Notes: a model not told the origin generated them from the sequence alone. A DNA stretch of 61,328 nt from Paenibacillus alkalitolerans (GCF_016482785.1 NZ_JAEMXM010000031.1:1-61328); one strand, 5' to 3'; shown: positions 45,698 to 53,983, numbered from the stretch's first letter. A program made the numbers and translations.

Positions 45698-46933
45698 ATG
45701 AGAATACTTCTGGCCTCCTATTTTTATCTTCCTCATGTCGGAGGGCTGTGGACGCATGTGTCTCATTTGCAAAGAACGCTCGAGAAACTTGGCCATCAAG
45801 TAGACATATTCGGCCATCATCCCGATATGCAAAAGTACTATTTCGTCAACAGCGGCAGGTCCGTCGATAAGTCGAAGATCAAAGACCCGATCTACAACAA
45901 CATGGTCAGATATTTTCTGCGGGAACGTAACGATGTGGTCGAATGGATCCGTTGGAAGGAGATCGAGCGGTACTCTTATGAAGCTGCATTGGTTTACTTC
46001 GGTTTGGAAAAATACGACTTGATTCATGCCCAGGATATCATTTCAACAAGAGCGTTATGGCGGGTGAAACCGGAGCGCATCCCTTTGATTTCGACGATAC
46101 ACGGCTGTTTGGCTACCGAATATCTTCATTCCGGCGAAATCAAACATACGAATTCACAGGAGTGGAGATATGCCGCCAAAGAAGAGCATTACGGCGCATC
46201 CTCCAGCCACTTGACGATCGTTCCGACACAATGGTTGAAAAATGTTTTGTCGTCTAATTTCCGAGTCCCCGAAAACCATATCCGGGTCATTCCTTACGGT
46301 ATGGATATCGACAGCTTCTCAAGAAGGATGGAGGCAGAAAGCTCTCTTGCTCGCCCTTTAAACAAAAAGCTGTTGATTTGTCCTGCGCGTCTCGTGCCGG
46401 TGAAAGGTCACAAAACTTTGCTTGAAGCGCTGTCCATGTTAAAGAAAGTACGATCGGACTGGGTTTGTTGGTTCTTGGGAGACGGGGCGTTGCGGGCATC
46501 TTTGAGCGAACAGGCCAGACGGCTGAACTTGCAGCATGACGTATTGTTTTTGGGCGAGCGCAGCGACCTTCCGTCCATCATGAAACAAGCGGATATTCTG
46601 GTGCTTCCGAGCTTGCAGGATAACCAGCCGTTCTCCATTATGGAAGCGCAAATTGCCGGTAAGGCCATAGTCGCCTCCGATGCCGGCGGCATCCCGGAAA
46701 TGGTCACTCACGGCGAAACAGGTCTCATATTTCCCAAGGGAGACAGCAAGGCCCTTTATTCCCGCCTGAACAAGGTGCTTTCAAACGATGAATTAAGGAA
46801 CCGTTTGGGCAACAACGCGCAAAATTGGGGACGCGCCCACTGGTCGCTCGGCTTAAGAATCGGGCAGACGTTGCAGTTATATGAACAGGTCATGGCCAAG
46901 AAGCGAAAAGCAAAGGAGGCAATCCGATGGTAG
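45698..46933 (+). CDS. GT4 glycosyltransferase (cluster copy 1)
   Basis: A 411-residue GT-B-fold glycosyltransferase. The acceptor domain (about residues 1-205) starts RILLASYFYLPHVGGLWTH and has the cluster signatures HHPDM, YDLIHAQDIISTRA and VIPYGMDID. The donor domain has PARLVPVKGHKTLLEA, FLGERSDLPSIM and the D-x7-E form of the donor motif (DNQPFSIME), then AGGIPEM. A C-terminal helix follows. It resembles spore-coat glycosyltransferases of the CotSA/YtcC type. It is the first gene of the operon and overlaps the next by 7 bases. The 260-base divergent gap before it holds no gene. Confidence 0.93.
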   Translation: MRILLASYFYLPHVGGLWTHVSHLQRTLEKLGHQVDIFGHHPDMQKYYFVNSGRSVDKSKIKDPIYNNMVRYFLRERNDVVEWIRWKEIERYSYEAALVYFGLEKYDLIHAQDIISTRALWRVKPERIPLISTIHGCLATEYLHSGEIKHTNSQEWRYAAKEEHYGASSSHLTIVPTQWLKNVLSSNFRVPENHIRVIPYGMDIDSFSRRMEAESSLARPLNKKLLICPARLVPVKGHKTLLEALSMLKKVRSDWVCWFLGDGALRASLSEQARRLNLQHDVLFLGERSDLPSIMKQADILVLPSLQDNQPFSIMEAQIAGKAIVASDAGGIPEMVTHGETGLIFPKGDSKALYSRLNKVLSNDELRNRLGNNAQNWGRAHWSLGLRIGQTLQLYEQVMAKKRKAKEAIRW

Positions 46934-47673
46934 GGAATAATTGGTTTCAAACGTTACGGCTCAACGGCGGCAGCGATATGTTGGTGTTATTAAACAAGAA
47001 ACCGGCCATCAGGAAGCGTAAAGCGAAAAATGCGCCGCTCTCAGCCCCTAATGCCACGAAACCGCTGCGCAAACGAAAAAAACGGGCGGCAAAGAAAGTT
47101 GTGAAATTTAAAAAACGGAAGCCGTTATCCGTATGGGGGAAATATCCGAAAAATAAACCCGGCAAAAAGACGAGAATCAAAACGATAGCCAAAACGGCAG
47201 CCAAACGGAGAAAGAAGAGAAGAATAAAATACCGGGTGAGAAGACGCATCCCGCTTCCCGTTGCCGTTGGGGGCTCTTACATCCCGCCGGCTCCCGTTGA
47301 GATTCAGAGCCCGGTGACTGCGGCGCCGGCAGCAACGGAAGCGGTAAATGAAAGTCCGGCAAAAAGCTGGATGGATGCTCCCGAACCGAATACCGCTGTC
47401 GGAACCGCCTTTACAGCACCGCTGGAACCCGTTGCTTCGGAGGTACAGCAGGTGTTTACGTTTGGCTTGGAAACGAACGCGGACGAATTGGACCTTGATC
47501 CGGGCGTGTGGTCAAAGATCACATCCGATTTCCCGGCAACCTACAGTATACCGGATCCGGATGTTTTCCCGGATGCGGATGCTTCCGATGATTTCGGATC
47601 GGGCGTATACGTCAATCTCGATACTCCGATTTATTCGGACTTGCCGGATGAACCGGAATCGGACGATACGTGA
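46927..47673 (+). CDS. Bipolar Lys/Arg-rich protein with one W-P-Y-PD motif
   Basis: A 248-residue protein of unknown family. Residues about 25-108 are extremely basic, with runs such as KPLRKRKKRAAKKVVKFKK. A Pro/Ala/Thr linker follows, and the last 60 residues are acidic. W195 begins the motif W-x7-P-x2-Y-x2-P-D shared with two other small proteins of the operon. No signal peptide or membrane helix. AAGGAGG precedes the ATG inside the end of the GT gene. The charge split suggests a scaffold that binds an anionic polymer such as a glycan or teichoic acid (inference). Confidence 0.8.
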   Translation: MVGNNWFQTLRLNGGSDMLVLLNKKPAIRKRKAKNAPLSAPNATKPLRKRKKRAAKKVVKFKKRKPLSVWGKYPKNKPGKKTRIKTIAKTAAKRRKKRRIKYRVRRRIPLPVAVGGSYIPPAPVEIQSPVTAAPAATEAVNESPAKSWMDAPEPNTAVGTAFTAPLEPVASEVQQVFTFGLETNADELDLDPGVWSKITSDFPATYSIPDPDVFPDADASDDFGSGVYVNLDTPIYSDLPDEPESDDT

Positions 47674-47703
47674 CAATAACTTCTTCGAAGCAGGAGGAAA
47701 GAG

Positions 47704-50235
47704 ATGGCGAATTCAGTCCCTTTCTATTTGATAAAGAGAGTGGAAGGCGAGGGTGAGAACGACCGCTTCGGCGATCGAATCGCATGCGGGGACATCAACG
47801 GCGACGGTGCCGCCGAATGGGTCATCTCCGCAAGCTCGGCCGCACGCATCGAAGGTTCGGGCGGGGTAAATCCGCAAGTCCACTACTATGTAGGCAAGAT
47901 TCATGTGTTGTCCGCGGATTTCCGTCCGTTATATACAATCAACGGCGAAAAGACCGGAGAGCGGTTCGGCGCCTCGTTGGTCTTGGGGGATGTGAACGGC
48001 GACGGTATACCGGAAATTATCGTCGGTTCGCCGCGCGCAGGAAATGAGCGGTTCGTCCAATGCGGTATGATTTCCATATATTCCGGCGTCAACGGCGAAC
48101 TGCTCCACCGGTGGTACGGCAAAGAAGATTTCGCCAGGCTCGGATCCGAGCTTGCCGTGCTTGATTGGAATCGCGACGGAAGGCCGGATATCGCGGCCTC
48201 CTCTCATATGAAGGATCCTCAAGGGGTGGATTTGAACGGTAATGTAAGCATCTACTCTATTCATGACTTCAGTCTGATCGGCGAATTTTCCGGAACTGAG
48301 AAGGAAGCGTTCGGAGCATCCCTCTGTGCGGCCGATTTGAACGGTGACGGTTATGACGAATTGATTGTAGGCGCTCCTAAGGCTTCCGTTGGCGGATTGA
48401 ACCGCAACGGCAAAGTATACGTTTTCTCCGCTTCGGAAGGCCTTGTGCACGAATCTCAGGGTAAACGTTCTTATGACGAATATGGCTTGCACGTCTCTTC
48501 CGGGGACCTTGACGGCGATGGCGTACAAGATTTGCTTATAGGATCCCCTATGGCAAGTGACGAATTTTACTTTTCCGGTTCCATTACCGCCTTTTCCTTG
48601 AAAAAAAACGAGATCTTATTGGAACGATACGGCTGGTTCGGCAGACAAGGACTTGGGCACCGATTGCAGGTCGCAGCCGGCTTGCCTGACGGTTCACCGA
48701 AAATATTTGCCGGGTCCCGGTGCGGAACCGCTTATTACTTCGATGCCGGCGGTAAGGAAATTTCGCAATTTTCCGGATTCGATCCGGAAGCTTTCGGATA
48801 TTCTCTTGCCGTCCGACAGGACGAAAACATGATGCGGATCGCGATCGGCGCGGTTTCCGGTCTCAATCAGACGAAGTATATGTCAGGTGCCGTATACTTC
48901 ATATCCACCGCCCCTCCTGCTGACGATAAAACTTCGACAAGTAAGATGATTCAATACGAACCGGAAGCAGAGGACCCCGTTAAAGTCTTTAGAACGGCAC
49001 CTGGCGCTGCAGAGCGATTGAAAATTTTGTTTGCGACGTACTGGTACCTCCCCCACGTGGGCGGAGTAGATTTGTATGTCCGCATGTTGAAGAACCAATT
49101 GGAGAAAGCGGGACACCATGTCGATGTATTGGCCCACCATCCGGATATGGTCCACTACTATCTGGTGAACGGCGGAAAGAAAGTCGAGAAGTGGCAAATC
49201 AAACGGATCATCTACGACAAAATGATGAGGTTTTATCAGCGTCATATGCCCCACGTCGATCCTTGGGTCCGCTACCGTGACATTGAGCGTTACAGCTTTG
49301 AAGCGGCTGCCTTGCTTTTTGACCTGGATCAATACGATATCATTCATACGCAAGACATCATCTCCACCCGCGCCATCTCGAGAGTCAAACCGCAAACAAA
49401 TGCGCTTGTCGCCACAATCCACGGATTATTGGCGAAGGAGTATCTCATTTACGGAAGCGTTGAGAGCAAGGAAAGCACCGCATGGAAATATGTGTCCGCC
49501 GAAGAATACTACGGTTGCGTATCCGCGGACGCAACCATTGTTCCGACCGATTGGCTGAGGAGGGAAATGGCGGAGTTTGAAGTTCCGGCCTCGCAGCTCG
49601 CAGTCATTCCATACGGAATGAATATTCCGGAATTTGAACGGGAATCGGCGAAGCCGTTATCCGACGTACCCGAGAAGAAATCCGCGATAACCATAAGCTG
49701 TCCTGCAAGAATGGTTCCGGTCAAGGGACATCGCACGTTATTAGGGGCGCTGAGCCGCATCGCGGATGACCAAACTTGGCACTGTTGGCTTATCGGTGAC
49801 GGCCTGCTTATGGAAGAAATCAAACAATGGATTGAGGAGTACCGTCTAACCGACCGGGTAACACTGCTCGGTTACCGTGACGATGTTCCGGGATTATTGA
49901 AGCAATCGGATATTATGGTGCTGCCTTCCCTTCAGGACAATTTGCCTTTTTCCATCATGGAAGCGCAGTTGGCGGGCGTCCCGATCGTTGCCTCCAATGC
50001 GGGTGGTATTCCGGAAATGATACAACATGAACAGACCGGGCTTTTATTTGAAAAAGGCAACGAGGAACAACTGGCCGATAGGCTTATAACACTGGCCCGC
50101 GATCCGGGATTGCGCGGACAACTGACCAAAAATGCAAGAGAGTGGGCGTTGAGGCAATGGTCTGAGTCCGTTATGGTTGAGCGGACAATGAACGTTTATG
50201 AAAGGGCGTTAAGAAAGGTGCGGGAAAAACGATGA
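47704..50235 (+). CDS. FG-GAP beta-propeller fused to a GT4 glycosyltransferase (cluster copy 2)
   Basis: An 843-residue fusion. Residues about 10-405 hold seven FG-GAP-like blades, several with calcium-binding DxNxDG cores (GDINGDGAAE, GDVNGDGIPE, ADLNGDGYDE, GDLDGDGVQD). Such integrin-type propellers usually bind ligands or glycans outside the cell. From about residue 438 a full GT4 enzyme follows: ILFATYWYLPHVGG, HHPDM, YDIIHTQDIISTRA, VPVKGHRTLLGA and the D-x7-E motif DNLPFSIME. No signal peptide is visible, so it probably acts inside the mother cell or cytoplasm. AGGAGG precedes the ATG. Confidence 0.93.
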   Translation: MANSVPFYLIKRVEGEGENDRFGDRIACGDINGDGAAEWVISASSAARIEGSGGVNPQVHYYVGKIHVLSADFRPLYTINGEKTGERFGASLVLGDVNGDGIPEIIVGSPRAGNERFVQCGMISIYSGVNGELLHRWYGKEDFARLGSELAVLDWNRDGRPDIAASSHMKDPQGVDLNGNVSIYSIHDFSLIGEFSGTEKEAFGASLCAADLNGDGYDELIVGAPKASVGGLNRNGKVYVFSASEGLVHESQGKRSYDEYGLHVSSGDLDGDGVQDLLIGSPMASDEFYFSGSITAFSLKKNEILLERYGWFGRQGLGHRLQVAAGLPDGSPKIFAGSRCGTAYYFDAGGKEISQFSGFDPEAFGYSLAVRQDENMMRIAIGAVSGLNQTKYMSGAVYFISTAPPADDKTSTSKMIQYEPEAEDPVKVFRTAPGAAERLKILFATYWYLPHVGGVDLYVRMLKNQLEKAGHHVDVLAHHPDMVHYYLVNGGKKVEKWQIKRIIYDKMMRFYQRHMPHVDPWVRYRDIERYSFEAAALLFDLDQYDIIHTQDIISTRAISRVKPQTNALVATIHGLLAKEYLIYGSVESKESTAWKYVSAEEYYGCVSADATIVPTDWLRREMAEFEVPASQLAVIPYGMNIPEFERESAKPLSDVPEKKSAITISCPARMVPVKGHRTLLGALSRIADDQTWHCWLIGDGLLMEEIKQWIEEYRLTDRVTLLGYRDDVPGLLKQSDIMVLPSLQDNLPFSIMEAQLAGVPIVASNAGGIPEMIQHEQTGLLFEKGNEEQLADRLITLARDPGLRGQLTKNAREWALRQWSESVMVERTMNVYERALRKVREKR

Positions 50236-50507
50236 TACGGTTGGAGTTGTTTCCAGACTTGGATCTGAGCATTTGGAACGAATTGCGGCAGCTGCTGCCG
50301 GAGCATTACCGGCTTCCCGACATAGACTTTATGTATGCTTTAGATCCGCTGTTTCATGCCGAATCCGAACTCGAAACAGTTACTTCGCTGGCATCCCGCG
50401 ATTGGGAAGACATCGATGATCCGTTGTGGCAAGACATTCTTAGACTTATGCCTATTGACTATCAAATGCCCGATATGCTGTTGTTAAACAAACTCATTGA
50501 CCCGTGA
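50232..50507 (+). CDS. Small acidic protein with two W-P-Y-PD motifs
   Basis: A 91-residue acidic protein made almost entirely of two copies of one module: W15...P23..Y26..P29-D30 and W66...P74..Y77..P80-D81, with identical spacing. The linker is rich in Glu, Asp and Ser. Its ATG overlaps the stop of the propeller-GT gene (ATGA), so the two are translationally coupled and probably made in fixed ratio. No known family. A binding partner or tether of the coupled GT is the simplest guess (inference). Confidence 0.82.
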   Translation: MIRLELFPDLDLSIWNELRQLLPEHYRLPDIDFMYALDPLFHAESELETVTSLASRDWEDIDDPLWQDILRLMPIDYQMPDMLLLNKLIDP

Positions 50508-50630
50508 GCAGCGACTAGAAAATGGGTGAATTGTCTCATGCAAATGGCTTATACATGCGAGCTGGGCATTTCATAGAATGAGTGTAACCGTTGCGGTTGT
50601 CTAGAATATTTAGGAAAGAGAGGTAAGTCA

Positions 50631-50912
50631 GTGGCAAAAAAACCTGCGAAGAAGGGCTACACCTATACGATACCGAAAGACTGGTCCACGCCTTATGACC
50701 GAATATTCAATTTTACGACCTACGATTTCGGTTATGCGCCGCCTGCTTTAGAGAAAGATATTTGGGATCGTATCGTATCCCGCCTTCCCGCTTCCTATTC
50801 TGCTCCGGATTTGGATCAATTGGGATTGTTTCTTACAAAAATCGGCACATCGATAAAACCAAAGGAAGTAATAGACGCGGAATTCCAACGAGTCAATCCG
50901 AGAGCAAAATAA
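50631..50912 (+). CDS. Small protein with one W-P-Y-PD motif
   Basis: A 93-residue protein. A short basic start (MAKKPAKKGY) is followed by an aromatic stretch (NFTTYDFGYAPP) and the motif W45...P53..Y56..P59-D60. GTG start after AGAGAGGT at 6 bases. It follows the only sizeable gap in the operon (123 bases) and precedes the half-length GT by 15 bases, so the two may be partners. Not a family I recognise. Confidence 0.8.
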   Translation: MAKKPAKKGYTYTIPKDWSTPYDRIFNFTTYDFGYAPPALEKDIWDRIVSRLPASYSAPDLDQLGLFLTKIGTSIKPKEVIDAEFQRVNPRAK

Positions 50913-50927
50913 TAAGGAGAGAAGGCA

Positions 50928-51602
50928 ATGAAAATTTTGCTGGCTACCTTCTGGGGCGTACCCGCCAAAGGAAGTGCCCACACCTACATCGACTTATTAA
51001 GAAAAGGACTTGCTGCAGCCGGTCATCAAGTGGATCTGCTTTCGCACGACGCCTGGATGAACAATATTCTTCTTAATGGAAACTTGGCTCATTCCATTTA
51101 CAAAGCAAAAATCAGAGATACCATCACGAAAGAGTTGTTACTGTACTTCCAAAGGCACTATCAAACCGAAGTGGAAGACTGGATGTTTTTCCGCGAGCTG
51201 GAGCGGTCCACTTATGAACTGTCCGCCGCATATGTTACGGATTTGAATCAATACGACATCGTTCACACTCAAGACATCGTTTCGACACGAGCTTTGTCCC
51301 GCATCCTCCCGGCCGGAAAACCGCTTGTCGCCACCATACACGGCCTGCTGGTTGAAGAAATGAGAAAGCAAGGACAAATATTCGGTAAAGACTCTGCAAG
51401 ATGGCACTATGTGGCCGCCGAAGAGCATTACGCGCTGATGTCCGCGAACGTCGCAGTAGCGCCCCAATGGTTAAAAGACGAATACCAGAACAATTTTCAG
51501 ATCCCGCAAGGGAAAATCCTCAGCGAACCTTATGAGCTTAATAACCAAAAGGTTGCCGTTCAAAGGATATTGAAAGTTTATCAATCCGTATTAGGAAAAT
51601 AA
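50928..51602 (+). CDS. Half glycosyltransferase: GT4 N-terminal domain only (cluster copy 3)
   Basis: A 224-residue protein matching the acceptor-binding domain of its neighbours through residue about 205: ILLATFWGVPAKGSAHTYID, YDIVHTQDIVSTRALSR, VATIHGLL and AAEEHYALMSANVAVAPQWLK. The whole donor-binding domain, including the D-x7-E motif, is missing. After EPYELN the sequence passes straight into KVAVQRILKVYQSVLGK, which matches the final helix of the full-length copies. The reading frame and a good AAGGAG site are kept. It is either a working domain-only pseudo-enzyme or a product of an in-frame deletion. Confidence 0.85.
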   Translation: MKILLATFWGVPAKGSAHTYIDLLRKGLAAAGHQVDLLSHDAWMNNILLNGNLAHSIYKAKIRDTITKELLLYFQRHYQTEVEDWMFFRELERSTYELSAAYVTDLNQYDIVHTQDIVSTRALSRILPAGKPLVATIHGLLVEEMRKQGQIFGKDSARWHYVAAEEHYALMSANVAVAPQWLKDEYQNNFQIPQGKILSEPYELNNQKVAVQRILKVYQSVLGK

Positions 51603-51622
51603 TAACGAAAGGTTGGATATGA

Positions 51623-52201
51623 ATGGAAAACTACAAACAGCGTATAGAGCAATTAGAGCCGGTTATCGTCGACCTCTTGAACATGAAGCTGGAGTCCATT
51701 CCGGAAAAATTCCACGATCTCATACCTGCCGGCTATACTCCGGAAGAAAAATTGATGTGGCTGGAGAAGGCGCACAGGGGCGGATTGTTCCACAGCTGGC
51801 CCCTGCTGACGGACGAAGTGCTGGAAGACATGATGTTCCATCCGGTTATGAGCGACGATAATGAGATGGATCCCGTCCAGCTTCGAGCTGAAAAACTCTC
51901 GCTAATAATGGAAGGTATCATCGAATCGAAATTAAACGAGCTTCCGGAGGAGCTCCGGGATATTTTCCCTCCGCAGTTCAGCGCGGAAGATAAGGTGATG
52001 TGGCTGGCTAAAGCGGAGAAAAAAGGTTTGATTCGCAGCAGCGGCAATGCGGCAATGTGGGCTCAGCGCGGCAAATTGGGAACCGGCCCTAACACCGGCC
52101 CCGGAACGGCGCCCGGAACCGGCCCCGGAACCGAAATCATGAGCTACAATCCTACTGCCAAAAAACAAAAAATGGAGTTTGAAGAAGAAGAAGAATTCTA
52201 A
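51623..52201 (+). CDS. Two-repeat helical protein with a Gly-Pro-Thr tail
   Basis: A 192-residue protein. Two copies of a roughly 40-residue module (about residues 16-55 and 97-137) share K-L-x2-[IL]-P-E-x-[FL]-x-D-[IL]-[IF]-P and E-[ED]-K-[LV]-M-W-L-x-K-A. A collagen-like low-complexity segment (GTGPNTGPGTAPGTGPGT) and a very acidic end (MEFEEEEEF) follow. No signal peptide. It sits between the half GT and the last GT. The P-x2-Y-x-P-E piece of repeat 1 loosely recalls the W-P-Y-PD motif, but homology is not shown. Function unknown. Confidence 0.8.
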   Translation: MENYKQRIEQLEPVIVDLLNMKLESIPEKFHDLIPAGYTPEEKLMWLEKAHRGGLFHSWPLLTDEVLEDMMFHPVMSDDNEMDPVQLRAEKLSLIMEGIIESKLNELPEELRDIFPPQFSAEDKVMWLAKAEKKGLIRSSGNAAMWAQRGKLGTGPNTGPGTAPGTGPGTEIMSYNPTAKKQKMEFEEEEEF

Positions 52202-52314
52202 TCAGGAGTAACCGACACATTGGAGATCTTCAGCCTCTCACGGGAATGTCCGCATTCCCGGCGGAGGCGTATTTTTTGAGGCGACATATTTCCAGAAGGA
52301 GGGAAAGATGGTAC

Positions 52315-53859
52315 ATGAAAATACTTTTGGCCAAGTATAAGTCATTTCCTCGCTTCGGCGGAATAGCAACCTACGTCAATCACTTGTATCACAAATTGAC
52401 CGAACTCGGTCATCAAGTCGATATACTTGCTCATAAACCGGGGATGAACGAAATATATACGGGAAAGCGGAGCATTGCAAAAAAACCGATCAGGGATGAA
52501 TTGGAGCCCGGTATGCTCGATTATTTCCGAAGTAATTACTCACACTTCACGAAGTGGATGATCTGGAGAGAATTAGAAAATTATACTTATGAGCATGCGG
52601 TCCGACATTTCGATCTGAGCGGCTACGATATTATTCACACTCAAGATATTATTTCCACCAGATGTTTAGCGCGAATCAAGCCTCCGACCGTGCCTTTGGT
52701 CGTTTCGTTCCATAATTGCAAGACTAGAGAATGGTATACCAGCAAGGAATACGAAAAGAAGACGAAATTGGAAATGAAGTATGTCCTAACCGAAGAAACC
52801 TACAGTGCTCATGCCGCAGATCATCTCATTATGCCTTGCAAATGGTTATGGGATGAATTCGGCAATTTGGGAGATCTGACATCCGATGTTTCCATCTACC
52901 CATACGGCATTGATTTAAATAAATTTTACCGGGACTCCCTTAAACAAGTCTCGATCCCTGACGGCGGAAAAACGATTATCGCTTGTCCAGCGAGGCTTGT
53001 GCCGATTAAAGGACACACCTACTTGTTGTCCGCATTGCATCGATTGAAAGCGCTGGGTTTCTCCTTCGGGTGCTGGATGATCGGGGAAGGCATCATGATG
53101 GAGCAATTAAAAGAGGAAACCCGCAAGCTCGGACTTGACAAGGATGTGTTGTTTTTGGGCGGCAGGGACGATGTTCCCGCATTGCTCGCCGCATCGGACA
53201 TTGTGGTGCTCCCTTCGGTGCATGACACGCTTCCGTTTACGGTGATGGAGAGCCAATTGGCGGGGAAGCCCGTTGTCGCAACGAACGTTGGGGGCATTCC
53301 GGAGATGATCGAGCACAATAAAACCGGGTTGATGGTGAATCCGCGCGATAGCGACGCATTGGCATACGAATTGAGCCGCTTGCTGTCCTCGGATAAGCTT
53401 CGGCATGATTTGGGCAGCGCCGCTCAGCTTTGGGCGCAAAACCAATGGTCTCTGGACAATATGATCGCGCGAACGCTGGAGGTTTATAATACGGCGATGA
53501 GCAAAGATAAAGTCGAGATTATGTCTAATCCGGATAGAGATATTCCCGACCGGCTGTTTTTATCGCAATTGGAAGGTCCCGGGATTAGCAATGACGTTGG
53601 GTACGTTGAAGAAGCGAATATTTCCGGCATCGTAATTGATGCGGAACTAAATATTGTGAAGGACGCGGCAGTCCATTTGTTCGACCATTCGAACATCATG
53701 TTGGTCAGCACCATGTCCGATGCGCAAGGCAAATTTGTATTTTCCGGACTCCCGGCAGGAAAGTACTCGATTATGGCCTCAAAGGACGGCGTACCTCCCA
53801 ACTCACGCAACTTTACTCTGCACAATGAACCGATATCGGATTTTACGATTATGCTATAA
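52315..53859 (+). CDS. GT4 glycosyltransferase with a carboxypeptidase-regulatory-like domain (cluster copy 4)
   Basis: A 514-residue fusion. Residues 1-400 are a full GT4 enzyme: ILLAKYKSFPRFGGIATYV, YDIIHTQDIISTRCLAR, PARLVPIKGHTYLL and the D-x7-E motif DTLPFTVME. Residues about 436-514 form a beta-sandwich of the carboxypeptidase-regulatory/CNA-B-like type (SGIVIDAELNIVKDAAVHL, GKFVFSGLPAGKYSIMAS), known in other proteins for carbohydrate or surface attachment. AAGGAGGG precedes the ATG at 52315; the frame extends 23 codons further without such a site. It is the last gene before the operon terminator. Confidence 0.92.
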   Translation: MKILLAKYKSFPRFGGIATYVNHLYHKLTELGHQVDILAHKPGMNEIYTGKRSIAKKPIRDELEPGMLDYFRSNYSHFTKWMIWRELENYTYEHAVRHFDLSGYDIIHTQDIISTRCLARIKPPTVPLVVSFHNCKTREWYTSKEYEKKTKLEMKYVLTEETYSAHAADHLIMPCKWLWDEFGNLGDLTSDVSIYPYGIDLNKFYRDSLKQVSIPDGGKTIIACPARLVPIKGHTYLLSALHRLKALGFSFGCWMIGEGIMMEQLKEETRKLGLDKDVLFLGGRDDVPALLAASDIVVLPSVHDTLPFTVMESQLAGKPVVATNVGGIPEMIEHNKTGLMVNPRDSDALAYELSRLLSSDKLRHDLGSAAQLWAQNQWSLDNMIARTLEVYNTAMSKDKVEIMSNPDRDIPDRLFLSQLEGPGISNDVGYVEEANISGIVIDAELNIVKDAAVHLFDHSNIMLVSTMSDAQGKFVFSGLPAGKYSIMASKDGVPPNSRNFTLHNEPISDFTIML

Positions 53860-53927
53860 CATTGCTATTCACGGTCTGACTGCCTTGAATATACTTCGAT
53901 GAAGGTTTGGTTATAGGAGCCGGATGG

Positions 53928-53963
53928 AAGAAGAACACTGGCCCACTGGACAGTGTTCTTCTT
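53928..53963 (+). terminator. Terminator of the glycosyltransferase operon
   Basis: AAGAAGAACACTG and CAGTGTTCTTCTT form a perfect 13-bp stem around a 10-base loop, followed by TGTTC. It lies about 70 bases after the last GT gene. It could also serve the minus strand, where an A-rich arm gives TTCTTCC. Confidence 0.8.
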
Positions 53964-53983
53964 TGTTCACTGCTGTATTCGAT

